DNA of 64,000 bases from Virgisporangium aliadipatigenens (GCF_016863615.1 NZ_BOPF01000008.1:280295-344294); one strand, 5' to 3'. Shown: positions 53,452 through 62,256, counted from the first letter of the stretch. The notes: generated from the sequence alone by a model not told the origin. Translations and numbers: made by a program.

Positions 53452-54437
53452 GCGGCGGGCGGCCCGAAGCGCCGCAGCGCCACGACGGTGGCGATCGCCG
53501 CCCCGCCCACGTCCGCCACGGTCATCAGCAGGCGCGACACCAGCGCCAGCCCCAACGCCTGCCCGGGCGGAACGCCGACCCCCGACAGCGTCGCGCCGAT
53601 CACGACCTCGCGCACCCCGAGCCCGCTGGGCAGGATGAACGCCACCGTGCCGGCGATGATCGCCAGCGCCATGGCGGCGGAGGCGATCACGAGGCCGCGC
53701 AGCCCGGTGCCGGCGACGGTGCCCGCGAGCACCCACAGGTGCAGCCCCGAGAAGACGTAGCCCAGCGTCCCCCACCCGAACGTGATCGCCAGCCCGCGCG
53801 CGGAGAACGGGCGTTCGAGGGGCTCCCGCCGCGTGAGTGTGAGGGCGAGGCCGACCAGGCGGGACAGCACCCACGGGTTGGTGTACGCGATGACGACCGG
53901 CACCAGCGCCAGCGAGATCCACATGACGTACCGGCCGGTCCGGGCGTCGGGGCCGGTCATCGTGGCCATCGCCCGCAGCCCCAGCGAGCCCACCAGAACG
54001 CCCGACGAGATGCCGATCGCGGTCAGCACCAGCGACGCGAGGAACCCCCGGCTGCGCGGCACCCCGAAGCGGCGCGCCAGCTGCATCTGCAGGACATACG
54101 CCCAGACCGAGCCGGGCACGTACTTGCCGAGCGAACCCACGAGGTTGATCTGGGCGGCGGCGCGCACCGACAGGGGATGCCCGAGATCGGCGAGGATGCT
54201 GCGCCAGCCCATCATGACGGCGCCGATCGAGAGCACCGCGAAGAACGTGGACGCGATCATGACGCCCCACGAGAGGCTCGCGAACGTACCGCGCACGGCG
54301 GGCCACTGGTCCACCGTGGTCGCCACGATGAAGTAGGCGACGACCGCGATCGTGAGGTACCGGGCGGCGGTGATGAGGCGCGCGCGCCACGGAGAGGGTC
54401 GGGCGGCTTCGGTCATCGCGGTCTCCGCTTCGGCCAC
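53430..54437 (-). CDS. YbhN/AglD-type flippase-like membrane protein
   Basis: The 335-residue polytopic protein of the lysylphosphatidylglycerol synthase transmembrane family (UPF0104) has about eight hydrophobic helices. INLVGSLGKYVPGSVWAYVLQ and ILPSGLGVREVVIGATL are the conserved loops. It lacks the cytoplasmic aminoacyl-transfer domain, so it is more likely a lipid or glycolipid flippase than a synthase. The first ATG (54437) or the one seven codons later may be used. Confidence 0.82.
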   Translation of the reverse strand: MAEAETAMTEAARPSPWRARLITAARYLTIAVVAYFIVATTVDQWPAVRGTFASLSWGVMIASTFFAVLSIGAVMMGWRSILADLGHPLSVRAAAQINLVGSLGKYVPGSVWAYVLQMQLARRFGVPRSRGFLASLVLTAIGISSGVLVGSLGLRAMATMTGPDARTGRYVMWISLALVPVVIAYTNPWVLSRLVGLALTLTRREPLERPFSARGLAITFGWGTLGYVFSGLHLWVLAGTVAGTGLRGLVIASAAMALAIIAGTVAFILPSGLGVREVVIGATLSGVGVPPGQALGLALVSRLLMTVADVGGAAIATVVALRRFGPPAAQSQTDE

Positions 54438-54554
54438 GATCGACTTCTCCGCTCGCCGGCAATCAAGACGTGCGAAAAAGTAACACGGGCGTGGTTACTA
54501 TCCGGCGACGGCGGGGTGCGCGAAGCGGGCACCGGGTCGTACCCTCTGCGCGTG

Positions 54555-55142
54555 ATGTCGCGGATCCGACGCCAAGGCGCCGTTGTCCTGATTGCCGCCG
54601 TCTGCGTGGCTCCCGCCGGATGTTCGGACGGGGCGGCCGGATCCAGCGAGCCGAAGGCGCAGTCGATGGGTGTGCCGGCGCGCCCGGAGGAACGTGCCCC
54701 GGCGGCCGCGGCCGGGGGAGCGTGCCAGCTGCTCGACCTGTATGCCGTCGAGACGCTCCTCGGGATCAGGTTCGACGTCGCGGCGGCCGGTCAGAGCGAG
54801 GGCGCGCTCACGTGCGTTCTCCAGCAGCGGGAAGAGGGGTATCCGGACCTGACGCTCGCGATCACGCCGACCGGCGCGACCCCGGAGTCCTTCAAGGCGA
54901 GCGCGACGCCGCCGGGGGCGACGGAGCTGCCCGGGATCGGTAAGGCGGCGTACCGGCTCGTGCGCCCGGCGGCCGGCACCGACCCGGCGGGCCCGGGCGC
55001 CGGCGCCGAACTCGGCTGGCTGACGAAGACCAATCAGATCATGGTCGTGCGGTGCCGACTGCCGCAGCCGGCACCGCAGACCGAGGCCGACACCATGGGC
55101 GAACGCCTGGTCGACCTCGCGAGGTTCCTGGATCCCGCCTAG
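54555..55142 (+). CDS. Putative lipoprotein
   Basis: The 195-residue product begins MSRIRRQGAVVLIAAVCVAPAGC, with a lipobox VAPAGC (Cys at 23). A conserved-looking domain contains ACQLLDLYAVETLLGI and NQIMVVRCRLPQP. It resembles DUF3558-type actinobacterial lipoproteins in length and Cys placement. That comparison is from memory. The start may be this ATG or the GTG one codon before. The stop shares CTAG (55139-55142) with ideR. Confidence 0.7.
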   Translation: MSRIRRQGAVVLIAAVCVAPAGCSDGAAGSSEPKAQSMGVPARPEERAPAAAAGGACQLLDLYAVETLLGIRFDVAAAGQSEGALTCVLQQREEGYPDLTLAITPTGATPESFKASATPPGATELPGIGKAAYRLVRPAAGTDPAGPGAGAELGWLTKTNQIMVVRCRLPQPAPQTEADTMGERLVDLARFLDPA

Positions 55143-55849
55143 GAGTTCGTGGCTCCCGCCTGGACGGTGGCCGCGCCGACCGTCACGAACACCCGCGACG
55201 CCACCTCGCGCGGCAACCGCACCTGCTCGTCGCCCCGGTCGATGCGCACCGCGTCGCGCTCCTGCCGCACCGACACCCGCGCGCCCGGGTCCACGCCGGC
55301 GATGTGCAACTGGCGCAGCACGTCGGCGTTGGTCTGCACGCTTTCACAGATGCGGCTCACCACGACGGCGCCGTCGAGCCCGGGGAACGCGAGGTTGCGT
55401 TCGCCGTCCATCGGCTCGCTGTGCGGCAGCCCGTCGAACTCGGACAGGCCCGGGATCGGGTTGCCGTACGGCGAACGGGTGGGGCGGCCGAGCAGGTCGT
55501 AGACCCGCTTCTCGACGCTCTCGCTCATCACGTGCTCCCACCGGCAGGCCTCCTGGTGGGCCTCCTCGTAGGGCAGGCCGATCACGTTGACCAGCAGCAG
55601 CTCGGCGAGGCGGTGCTTGCGCATGACCGCGACGGCGTAGGTCCGGCCGGCGTCCGTGAGGTTGAGCTGCCGGTCGCCCTCGACGATCAGCAGCCCGTCG
55701 CGCTCCATGCGGGCGACGGTCTGGCTGACGGTGGGGCCGCTCTGGTGCAGGCGTTCGGCGATGCGGGCACGCCGCGGCACCACCCCTTCTTCCTCGAGCT
55801 CGAGGATGGTGCGCAGGTACATCTCAGTGGTGTCGACGAGGTCATTCAC
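55139..55849 (-). CDS. ideR: Iron-dependent regulator IdeR (DtxR family)
   Basis: The 236-residue product resembles mycobacterial IdeR closely. All metal ligands are in place: Met10, Cys102, Glu105, His106 and His79, Glu83, His98. QSGPTVSQTVARMERDGL is the DNA-recognition helix. A C-terminal SH3-like domain follows. With Fe2+ it represses siderophore and iron-uptake genes. The GTG at 55849 (MNDLVDTTEM) has GGGAGG 8 bases upstream and is preferred to the GTG three codons before. Its first 24 bp are duplicated just upstream, creating a short ORF that overlaps the start. Confidence 0.95.
   Translation of the reverse strand: MNDLVDTTEMYLRTILELEEEGVVPRRARIAERLHQSGPTVSQTVARMERDGLLIVEGDRQLNLTDAGRTYAVAVMRKHRLAELLLVNVIGLPYEEAHQEACRWEHVMSESVEKRVYDLLGRPTRSPYGNPIPGLSEFDGLPHSEPMDGERNLAFPGLDGAVVVSRICESVQTNADVLRQLHIAGVDPGARVSVRQERDAVRIDRGDEQVRLPREVASRVFVTVGAATVQAGATNS
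55826..55849 (-). repeat. Direct repeat, copy 1: first 24 bp of ideR
   Basis: Encodes the first eight residues of IdeR (MNDLVDTT). It matches 55881-55904 at 22 of 24 bases. Confidence 0.85.
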
Positions 55850-55904
55850 TGGTACCACCTCCCGCAGGTCTGTTCCCGCGAGTGGTGTCGACGAGATCGT
55901 TCAC
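55842..55904 (-). CDS. Upstream ORF made from a duplicated ideR 5' end
   Basis: From the GTG at 55904 this 20-codon frame reads MNDLVDTTRGNRPAGGGTSE and stops at TGA 55842-55844, overlapping the ideR start by 8 bases in another frame. Its first eight codons copy those of ideR with only two differences, both synonymous (AAT/AAC and GAC/GAT). GGGAGG lies about 9 bases upstream. The layout would permit translational coupling or leader control of ideR. It could equally be a chance relic. Translation is not shown. Confidence 0.45.
   Translation of the reverse strand: MNDLVDTTRGNRPAGGGTSE
55881..55904 (-). repeat. Direct repeat, copy 2: duplicated ideR 5' end
   Basis: Partner of 55826-55849, offset by 55 bp. 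The two mismatches are silent in the ideR frame. The copy keeps its own Shine-Dalgarno-like GGGAGG. Confidence 0.85.
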
Positions 55905-55941
55905 AGCCGCGGTCCTCCCGGTGCCCGATGGTACCCGTCGG

Positions 55942-56793
55942 ATGAGACAAACTGACGTGGTGAACCCGCTCATCGAGGTCGCGGAACTGGCCGTCGCACT
56001 GGCGTCGGCGCGGCCGCCCACTCTAATCGACGTTCGGTGGACCCTGAAAGGCGACGGCGCGCAGGCCTACGCCGCGGGGCATCTGCCCGGGGCCGCGTTC
56101 GTCGACCTCGACACCGCGCTCGCCGGACCACCCGGCGCCGGCGGCCGGCACCCGCTGCCCGAGCCGGCCGTGCTCCAGGAGGCGCTGCGCGCCGCGGGGG
56201 TCGACGCCGGCCGGCCGGTCGTGGTCTACGACGCCGGCGGGACGCCGCCGACCGGGGCCGCCGCCCGGGCCTGGTGGGTGCTGCGCTGGGCCGGACACCC
56301 CGACGTGCGGATCCTCGACGGCGGGTACGCCGCCTGGACGGCCGACGGCCGGCCGGTCACGGACGACAGGGTGGAACCGGCACCGGGCGGTTTCACCGTC
56401 GCGCCCGACCACGAGCCGGTGATCGACGCCGGGGCGGCCGCCGCGTTCGCGGTCGACGGGCGGCTGCTCGACGCCCGCGTGCCGGCCCGGTACCGCGGCG
56501 AACAGGAGCCGGTCGACCCGGTCGCCGGGCACATCCCCGGCGCGCTCAACCAGCCGGCCGCGTACACCGTCGACGACAACGGCCGCCTGCTGGACGCCGG
56601 CACGCTGCGCGAACGCTTCGAGGCGCTGGGCCTGGAGCCGGACGAGGGGCCGGTGGGCGCCTACTGCGGTTCGGGTGTCACGGCGGCGCAGACCGTGCTT
56701 GCGTTGACGGTTGCCGGGTACACGCCCGTGCTGTACGTCGGATCGTGGAGCGACTGGATCACTGACGAGAACCGCCCGATCGACAAGGCCTGA
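55942..56793 (+). CDS. Thiosulfate/3-mercaptopyruvate sulfurtransferase (tandem rhodanese)
   Basis: The 283-residue product has two rhodanese domains. The N-terminal one is inactive in form. The C-terminal one carries the catalytic loop YCGSGVTA with Cys242. AAGHLPGAAFVDLD and VAGHIPGALNQP are the paired rhodanese signatures. It transfers sulfane sulfur to cyanide or another thiol acceptor. The ATG at 55942 or GTGs at 55957/55960 may be used; none has a strong ribosome-binding site. It is divergent from ideR and followed one base later by acuC. Confidence 0.9.
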   Translation: MRQTDVVNPLIEVAELAVALASARPPTLIDVRWTLKGDGAQAYAAGHLPGAAFVDLDTALAGPPGAGGRHPLPEPAVLQEALRAAGVDAGRPVVVYDAGGTPPTGAAARAWWVLRWAGHPDVRILDGGYAAWTADGRPVTDDRVEPAPGGFTVAPDHEPVIDAGAAAAFAVDGRLLDARVPARYRGEQEPVDPVAGHIPGALNQPAAYTVDDNGRLLDAGTLRERFEALGLEPDEGPVGAYCGSGVTAAQTVLALTVAGYTPVLYVGSWSDWITDENRPIDKA

Positions 56794-56794
56794 C

Positions 56795-57979
56795 ATGGGT
56801 AAAGACGAAACGCTGGTCCTCTGGGACGAGGCGCTGCTCGGCTACAACCTCGGCGACCATCCGCTGGACCCGGTCCGGCTGGAACTGACCGTCGACCTCG
56901 CCACCCGCCTCGGCGTTCTGGACCGCCCGGGTGTCGTGCGGGAGAAGCCCGTCGCCGCCACCGACGCCGACCTGACGGCCGTGCACACCGCCGAGTACAT
57001 CGCGGCGGTCAAGGCGGCGCCCGGACACCCCCGCTTCCGCGGCTTCGGCTTCGGGCCGCCGGACAATCCCGTGTTCCCGCGCATGCACGAGGCCAGTTCG
57101 CTGGTGGCGGGCGCCACGATGCGGGCCACCCGGGCGGTGTGGCGGGGCGAGGTGGCCCGCGCGGTCAACATCGCCGGCGGGCTGCACCACGCGATGCCGA
57201 GCCGGGCGTCGGGGTTCTGCGTCTACAACGACCCCGGGGTGGCCATCGCGAAGCTCCTCGCCGACGGGGCCGAACGGGTCGCCTACGTCGACGTGGACGT
57301 GCACCACGGCGACGGCGTGCAGGAGATGTTCTACGACGACCCGCGGGTCCTCACGATCAGCCTGCACGAGACGCCGATGGCGCTCTTTCCGGGCACCGGG
57401 TTCCCGCGCGAGACCGGTGGGCCGGGCGCCGAGGGCAGCGCGGTGAACGTCGCCCTGCCCAGCGGCACCGGCGACGCGGGCTGGCTGCGGGCGTTCCACG
57501 CGGTGGTGCCGGCGTTGTTGCGGGCGTTCCGGCCGCAGTTGCTGTTCACGCAGTGCGGGGCCGACGCGCACCGGCTGGACCCGTTGGCGCGGCTCGAACT
57601 GACCGTCGACGCCCAGCGCGCCACGTACATCGCGCTGCGCGGGCTCGCCGACGAGATCTGCGGCGGCAAGTGGGTCGCGACCGGCGGCGGGGGCTACGCG
57701 CTGGCCGAGGCCGTCCCGCGGGCGTGGACGCACCTGCTCGCGGTCGCCACGGGGGAGCCGGTCGACCCGGCCACGCCCACCCCGCCGGAGTGGCGCGAAC
57801 TGGCCCACCGCAGGGTCCCCGACGCGATCGTGCCGGAGACGATGGGCGACGGTTCGGAGGCCTCCTACGCGCCGTGGCAGCCTGACGGCGAGCCGAACCC
57901 CCTGGACCGCACCATCACCGCCACCCGCAACGCGGTGTTCCCGTTACACGGCCTCGACCCGTTCGACCCCCGGGACTGA
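56795..57979 (+). CDS. acuC: Acetoin utilisation protein AcuC (class I histone deacetylase fold)
   Basis: The 394-residue product has HH at 131-132 (GGLHHAM) and zinc ligands in DVDVHHGDG (D168, H170) and CGADAH. GGGGY near the C-terminus completes the deacetylase site. AcuC removes acetyl groups from lysine, classically reactivating acetyl-CoA synthetase. It is followed after four bases by a Pat-type lysine acetyltransferase, giving a writer/eraser pair. It starts at an ATG one base after the rhodanese stop. Confidence 0.93.
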   Translation: MGKDETLVLWDEALLGYNLGDHPLDPVRLELTVDLATRLGVLDRPGVVREKPVAATDADLTAVHTAEYIAAVKAAPGHPRFRGFGFGPPDNPVFPRMHEASSLVAGATMRATRAVWRGEVARAVNIAGGLHHAMPSRASGFCVYNDPGVAIAKLLADGAERVAYVDVDVHHGDGVQEMFYDDPRVLTISLHETPMALFPGTGFPRETGGPGAEGSAVNVALPSGTGDAGWLRAFHAVVPALLRAFRPQLLFTQCGADAHRLDPLARLELTVDAQRATYIALRGLADEICGGKWVATGGGGYALAEAVPRAWTHLLAVATGEPVDPATPTPPEWRELAHRRVPDAIVPETMGDGSEASYAPWQPDGEPNPLDRTITATRNAVFPLHGLDPFDPRD

Positions 57980-57983
57980 ACCC

Positions 57984-60563
57984 GTGTCCGGGGCCGATGT
58001 CGTGCTCTCCGACGGTGCGACCGTCCACATCAGACAGATCACGCCGGAGGACGCCGACGCGGTCGTCGCGATGCACAGCCGCTTCTCCGAACGCACCCGC
58101 TACCTGCGCTACTTCTCGCCGTACCCGCGCATCCCGGCCCGGGACCTGCGGCGCTTCGTCAACGTGGACCATCACGACCGCGAGGCACTGGTGGCGGAGG
58201 TCGGCGGCGAACTGATCGCGGTCGCGCGCTACGAACGGCTCGGTGCCGGCGCCGACGAGGCCGAGGTGGCGTTCGTGGTGGAGGACGCGCACCAGGGGCG
58301 TGGGCTCGGCTCGGTCCTGCTCGAGCACCTGGCGGCGGCCGCCGCGCCCGTGGGCATCCACCGGTTCGTGGCGGAGGTGCTGCCGGCCAACGCGCGCATG
58401 ATCCGGGTCTTCGTCGACACCGGCTACGAGGTGGCCCGGCAGTACGCCGACGGCGTGGTGCACCTGACGTTCCCGATCGCGCCGACCGACCGTTCCGTGG
58501 AGGTGCAGCGGCGGCGGGAGCAGCGGGCCGAGGCGCGTTCGGTGGCGAAGCTGCTGACGCCGCGCGCGGTGGCCGTTTACGGGGCGCGGCACGACGGCAC
58601 GGGACTGGGCGCCCAGGTGCTGCGGCACCTGCGCGACGGCGGGTTCACCGGGCGGGTGGTGCCGGTGCACCGCAGCGCGGGCGAGGTGTGCGGGCTGGCG
58701 GCCGTTGCGGTGCTGCGGGCGGAGGCGGAGGTCGACCTGGCCGTGATCGTGGTGCCGGCGCCCAACGTGGGCGCCGTGGTCGCGGAGTGCGCCGCCGCGG
58801 GGGTGACCTCGGTGCTCGTCGTGTCGAGCGGTTTCGACGACGCCGGGCGCCGCGCCCTGGTCCGGCTGATCCGGTCGAACGGCCTGCGGTTGATCGGCCC
58901 CGCCGCACTGGGCGTGGCCAACACGGCCATCGGGTTGAACGCCACCCTGGCACCGGCCCTGCCGCATCCCGGCCGGGTGGGCTTCTTCAGCCAGTCGGCC
59001 GCGCTCGGCACGGCGCTGCTGGCGACGGCCCGACGGCGGGGGATCGGCCTGTCGACGTTCGTGTCGGCGGGGGAGCGCCTCGACGTGAGCGGCAACGACC
59101 TCATGCAGTACTGGCACGACGACCCGGCGACCGATGCGGTGCTGCTGTACCTGGAGACGTTCGGCAACCCGCGCAAGTTCGCCCGCATCGCCCGCGAACT
59201 GGCGAGCCGCAAGCCGGTCGTCGCGGTGGCCTCGGCGGCGCGCAGTCACGGGACGCGGCTGGACATCGGCGCGGAGACGGCGCTGTTCGCCTCGTCGGGC
59301 GTGATCCGCACGGAGACGGTGGCGGCGATGTTCGACGTCGGCGCACTGGTCGGCACGCAGCCCCTCCCCGGCGGGAACAGGCTGGGCGTGGTCTGCGACG
59401 CGGAGGTCTTCGCCGCGCTGGCGGCCGCCGCGGCGCCGCGCGCGGGGCTGTCGGTCACCACGGTCCGCCGGCTGTCGTACGACGTGACGCCGGCCGTGCT
59501 CGCCGACGCGGTGCGCGCGGCGCTGGCCGACCCGGCGGTCGACGCGGTGCTGGTGGCGTACGCGCCGGCGGCCTCGACCGATCCGGCGGCCCCGATCTGG
59601 GAGGACCCCGAACACCCGCCGCCCTATCTGGTCGAGGGGCAGCGCGCGGTCGCCGAGGCGGCCCGGGACTGCGAGAAGCCCGTGCTCGGCGTCTACCCGG
59701 CGGGCGAACCGGTCGGCCAGGTGCCGGTGTACCCCTCCGTCGAGGAGGCGGTCCGCGCGCTCGGCCGGGTCGCCACCTACGCCGCCTGGCGCCGCGAACC
59801 GGTCGGCGAGCACCCCGACCTCGCCGACGTGGACCCGCCCGGGGCGGCCCTGGTGGTCGGCTCGTCGGCGGCGGGCTGGACCGGCACCGCACCGGGGAAC
59901 GACGACCGCGCCGCCCGCCTGCTCGATCGCTACGGCATCCCCGTGGTGCCGGGCCGGCGCCTCTCCGGCGACCCGCAGGACGTGGCCGACGCGGCGGCCG
60001 ACCTGGGCTTCCCGGTGGCGCTCAAGGTGGCGGCCGCACCGTGGCGGCACCGCGTGGACCTGGGCGCGGTGCGGCTGGACCTGGCCACCCACGCCGAGGT
60101 CGCCCGCGCCCACGCCGACCTCCAGGAACGCTTCGGCCTCTCGGTCGAGGTGACCGTGCAACGGATGGCGACGCCCGGGGTGGCGTGCACGATCCGCGCG
60201 ATCGACGATCCGGCGTTCGGTCCGGTGGTCGGCTTCGGCCTGGGCGGCGTCGCCACCGACCTGCTCTCGGACATGGCCTGGCGCCCGGCCCCGCTCACCG
60301 ACCGGGACGCCGTCCGGCTGCTCCGCGCCCCGAAGGCGGCCCCGATCCTGCACGGCTACCGCGGCACCCCACCGGTGGACACCCGGGCACTCGCGGATCT
60401 GCTGCTGCGCATCGGCCGGATGGCGGCCGACCAGCCACGGCTCACGCTGGTGGACCTCAACCCGGTGCTGGCCCACGAACGCGGCCTGAGCGTCCTCGGC
60501 GCCGAGATCCAGGTGGGCCCGCCCGCGACCCGGCCCGACACCGGCCCGCGCCAGGTTCACTGA
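57984..60563 (+). CDS. Pat-type protein lysine acetyltransferase (GNAT plus NDP-forming acyl-CoA synthetase-like domains)
   Basis: The 859-residue product starts with a GNAT domain (about 12-165; QGRGLGSVLLEHL is the acetyl-CoA loop). A CoA-binding domain follows (about 185-290; LTPRAVAVYGARHDGTGLG), then succinyl-CoA-synthetase-like domains (SQSAALGTALL) and an ATP-grasp region (about 630-850). This is the arrangement with GNAT first, opposite to enteric Pat/YfiQ, and is common in actinobacteria. It probably acetylates acetyl-CoA synthetase and others. The GTG at 57984 follows acuC directly, so the two are one unit. Confidence 0.9.
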   Translation: MSGADVVLSDGATVHIRQITPEDADAVVAMHSRFSERTRYLRYFSPYPRIPARDLRRFVNVDHHDREALVAEVGGELIAVARYERLGAGADEAEVAFVVEDAHQGRGLGSVLLEHLAAAAAPVGIHRFVAEVLPANARMIRVFVDTGYEVARQYADGVVHLTFPIAPTDRSVEVQRRREQRAEARSVAKLLTPRAVAVYGARHDGTGLGAQVLRHLRDGGFTGRVVPVHRSAGEVCGLAAVAVLRAEAEVDLAVIVVPAPNVGAVVAECAAAGVTSVLVVSSGFDDAGRRALVRLIRSNGLRLIGPAALGVANTAIGLNATLAPALPHPGRVGFFSQSAALGTALLATARRRGIGLSTFVSAGERLDVSGNDLMQYWHDDPATDAVLLYLETFGNPRKFARIARELASRKPVVAVASAARSHGTRLDIGAETALFASSGVIRTETVAAMFDVGALVGTQPLPGGNRLGVVCDAEVFAALAAAAAPRAGLSVTTVRRLSYDVTPAVLADAVRAALADPAVDAVLVAYAPAASTDPAAPIWEDPEHPPPYLVEGQRAVAEAARDCEKPVLGVYPAGEPVGQVPVYPSVEEAVRALGRVATYAAWRREPVGEHPDLADVDPPGAALVVGSSAAGWTGTAPGNDDRAARLLDRYGIPVVPGRRLSGDPQDVADAAADLGFPVALKVAAAPWRHRVDLGAVRLDLATHAEVARAHADLQERFGLSVEVTVQRMATPGVACTIRAIDDPAFGPVVGFGLGGVATDLLSDMAWRPAPLTDRDAVRLLRAPKAAPILHGYRGTPPVDTRALADLLLRIGRMAADQPRLTLVDLNPVLAHERGLSVLGAEIQVGPPATRPDTGPRQVH

Positions 60564-60616
60564 AGGGAAGTCAGGTCAAAATTTCTTGACATGATGTCTG
60601 CTGCAGTTGACACTCC

Positions 60617-60638
60617 CATGTACAGAATTCTTTACATG
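60617..60638. promoter_or_regulatory. 22-bp near-perfect palindrome upstream of the membrane protein/XRE operon
   Basis: CATGTACAGAATTCTTTACATG pairs along its whole length with a single C/T mismatch. TTGACA lies at 60607-60612 and TTTACA at 60631-60636, so the palindrome covers the spacer and -10 of a likely promoter. A second small palindrome GACATGATGTC lies at 60591-60601 or so. The XRE protein encoded by the operon is the likely ligand. Confidence 0.6.
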
Positions 60639-60651
60639 GAGAGTGGTCGCC

Positions 60652-61071
60652 GTGTCCCTGGAGGAGAAGCGCTCCTGGATCTACCTGGTCGTGGGGATCG
60701 TCGGCCCCGCGATCTACGCCGCCGTCGTCCTCGGCCGCGCCGGTGACGGCGCACTGACCGACGTCGCCTACGTCGGGCCCATGATCGTCACCATCCTCGG
60801 CGCGATCGTCGCCAACATGGTGATCGTCATCGCGACCGTCGTCGTGTCGCACCGCGAGCCGCAGCTCAGCGACGAGCGGGACGTGGCCTACGACCGACTC
60901 GGCTACACCGTCGGCTTCATCGTCATGAGCGTCTGCACCGTCGTGCCGCTCGGGCTCGCGATGGCCGAGTTCGACCCGTTCTGGATCGCCAACGCGATCT
61001 ACCTCAGCTTCTGCGTCGCTGCGGTGGCCTCGGCCGGCGCGAAGATCGTCTTTTACCGCCGGGGTCTCTGA
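60652..61071 (+). CDS. Small integral membrane protein (four helices) of an XRE operon
   Basis: The 139-residue product has four hydrophobic helices (about 8-28, 43-65, 82-104, 110-130) separated by SHREPQLSDERDVAYDRLGY. That loop is typical of DUF2178-like partners of small XRE regulators. It may relay a membrane signal to the regulator. The GTG at 60652 has GGAGAG 8-13 bases upstream. The XRE gene follows after three bases. Confidence 0.75.
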   Translation: MSLEEKRSWIYLVVGIVGPAIYAAVVLGRAGDGALTDVAYVGPMIVTILGAIVANMVIVIATVVVSHREPQLSDERDVAYDRLGYTVGFIVMSVCTVVPLGLAMAEFDPFWIANAIYLSFCVAAVASAGAKIVFYRRGL

Positions 61072-61074
61072 CAC

Positions 61075-61299
61075 ATGGTCAAGCCCACGAAGATCACCAA
61101 CTCGATCCGCGCACTCCGCTTCGCCAACGGCGAGATGACCCAGGCCGACCTGGCCGCGCACGTCGGAGTGACCCGCCAGACCGTCATCGCCATCGAGCAG
61201 GGCAAGTACTCGCCGTCGCTCGAGGTGGCGTTCCAGATCGCCCGGGTCTTCAAGGTCCGGGTGGACGAGGTGTTCCAGTACCCGGAGGAGTCGTCATGA
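61075..61299 (+). CDS. Small XRE-family helix-turn-helix regulator
   Basis: The 74-residue product is almost only a HTH_3 domain: MTQADLAAHVGVTRQTVIAIEQGKYSPSLEVAFQIARVF in segments, ending VDEVFQYP. This family (YozG-like) controls its own operon and the membrane partner. The 22-bp palindrome at 60617 is the expected site. Its TGA overlaps the next ATG (ATGA). Confidence 0.9.
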   Translation: MVKPTKITNSIRALRFANGEMTQADLAAHVGVTRQTVIAIEQGKYSPSLEVAFQIARVFKVRVDEVFQYPEESS

Positions 61300-62246
61300 A
61301 GGCAATCGTCCGCGACCATTACTGCAGCCCCGACGCGCTGACCTACGGCGACGTCGACCTTCCCCCGGTCGGTCCGACGGACGTGCTCGTGCGCGTCCAC
61401 GCGGCCGGCGTCGACCAGGGCGTCTGGCACCTCATCACGGGGCTGCCGCTGCTCGTGCGGGCCGTCGGGTTCGGGCTGCGCCGGCCCAAGGTGCACGGCA
61501 TCGGCGAGGACGTCGCCGGCGTGGTCGAGGCGATCGGCGCCGAGGTCACCCGGTTCGCCGTCGGCGACGAGGTGTACGGGGCGGCCGATTGCAGCTACGC
61601 CGAGTTCGCCCGCACCCGGGAGCACCGCATCCTGCCCAAGCCGGCCGCGCTCTCCATGGCCCAGGCCGCCACGGTGCAGATCTCCGGCGTCACCGCCCTC
61701 AAGGCGCTGCAGGGCCTGAAGGCCGGCGACCGGGTCGCCGTCACCGGCGCCGGCGGCGGAGTGGGCAGCTTCGCCGTGCAGATCGCCAAGGCGCGCGGCG
61801 CACACGTGACCGCGGTCTGCCGCCCGGCGAAGCACGAGTTCGCGCGCGGCCTGGGCGCCGACGAGGCGTACGCGGACCTGCCGCCGGGCGCCGTCTTCGA
61901 CCGCGTCGTCGTCACCGCCGGCGGACGCACGGTCGCCCGACTGCGCGCCGCGCTGACCCCGACCGGCACGCTCGTGCTCGTCGGTGGCGAGGGCTTCGGC
62001 GGCCGGCTCCTGCAGGGCGTCACCCGCCAGCTCCGGATGCTGCTGCTCAACCCGTTGACGAAGCAGACCCTGATCCCGCTGTTCATGAGCGAGGACGAGA
62101 ACGCCCTGCGCGAGCTGCACGGGCTGATCGAGGAGGGCCGGGTGACACCCGCCCTCGACCGGACGTATCCGCTGCCGGACACCAGCGCCGCGATCGCCTA
62201 CCTGCGCACCGCCGAGGTTCGGGGCAAGCTCGCGATCACCGTCTGA
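61296..62246 (+). CDS. NAD(P)-dependent quinone oxidoreductase/alcohol dehydrogenase (MDR family)
   Basis: The 316-residue medium-chain reductase has a GroES-like N-terminal part (VRVHAAGVDQGVWHLITG) and the Rossmann motif VTGAGGGVGSFAVQIAK. The structural-zinc Cys cluster is absent, so a zinc-free quinone-oxidoreductase type is likely. It is coupled to the XRE gene through ATGA and is probably the operon's effector enzyme. Substrate unknown. Confidence 0.88.
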   Translation: MKAIVRDHYCSPDALTYGDVDLPPVGPTDVLVRVHAAGVDQGVWHLITGLPLLVRAVGFGLRRPKVHGIGEDVAGVVEAIGAEVTRFAVGDEVYGAADCSYAEFARTREHRILPKPAALSMAQAATVQISGVTALKALQGLKAGDRVAVTGAGGGVGSFAVQIAKARGAHVTAVCRPAKHEFARGLGADEAYADLPPGAVFDRVVVTAGGRTVARLRAALTPTGTLVLVGGEGFGGRLLQGVTRQLRMLLLNPLTKQTLIPLFMSEDENALRELHGLIEEGRVTPALDRTYPLPDTSAAIAYLRTAEVRGKLAITV

Positions 62247-62256
62247 GTCACACGCC

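Noticed and set aside
52704..54551. N-terminal extension of the 195-residue lipoprotein to 812 residues
   Set aside because: It overlaps the ADP-ribosylglycohydrolase and flippase genes. The lipobox shows the true N-terminus is near 54555.
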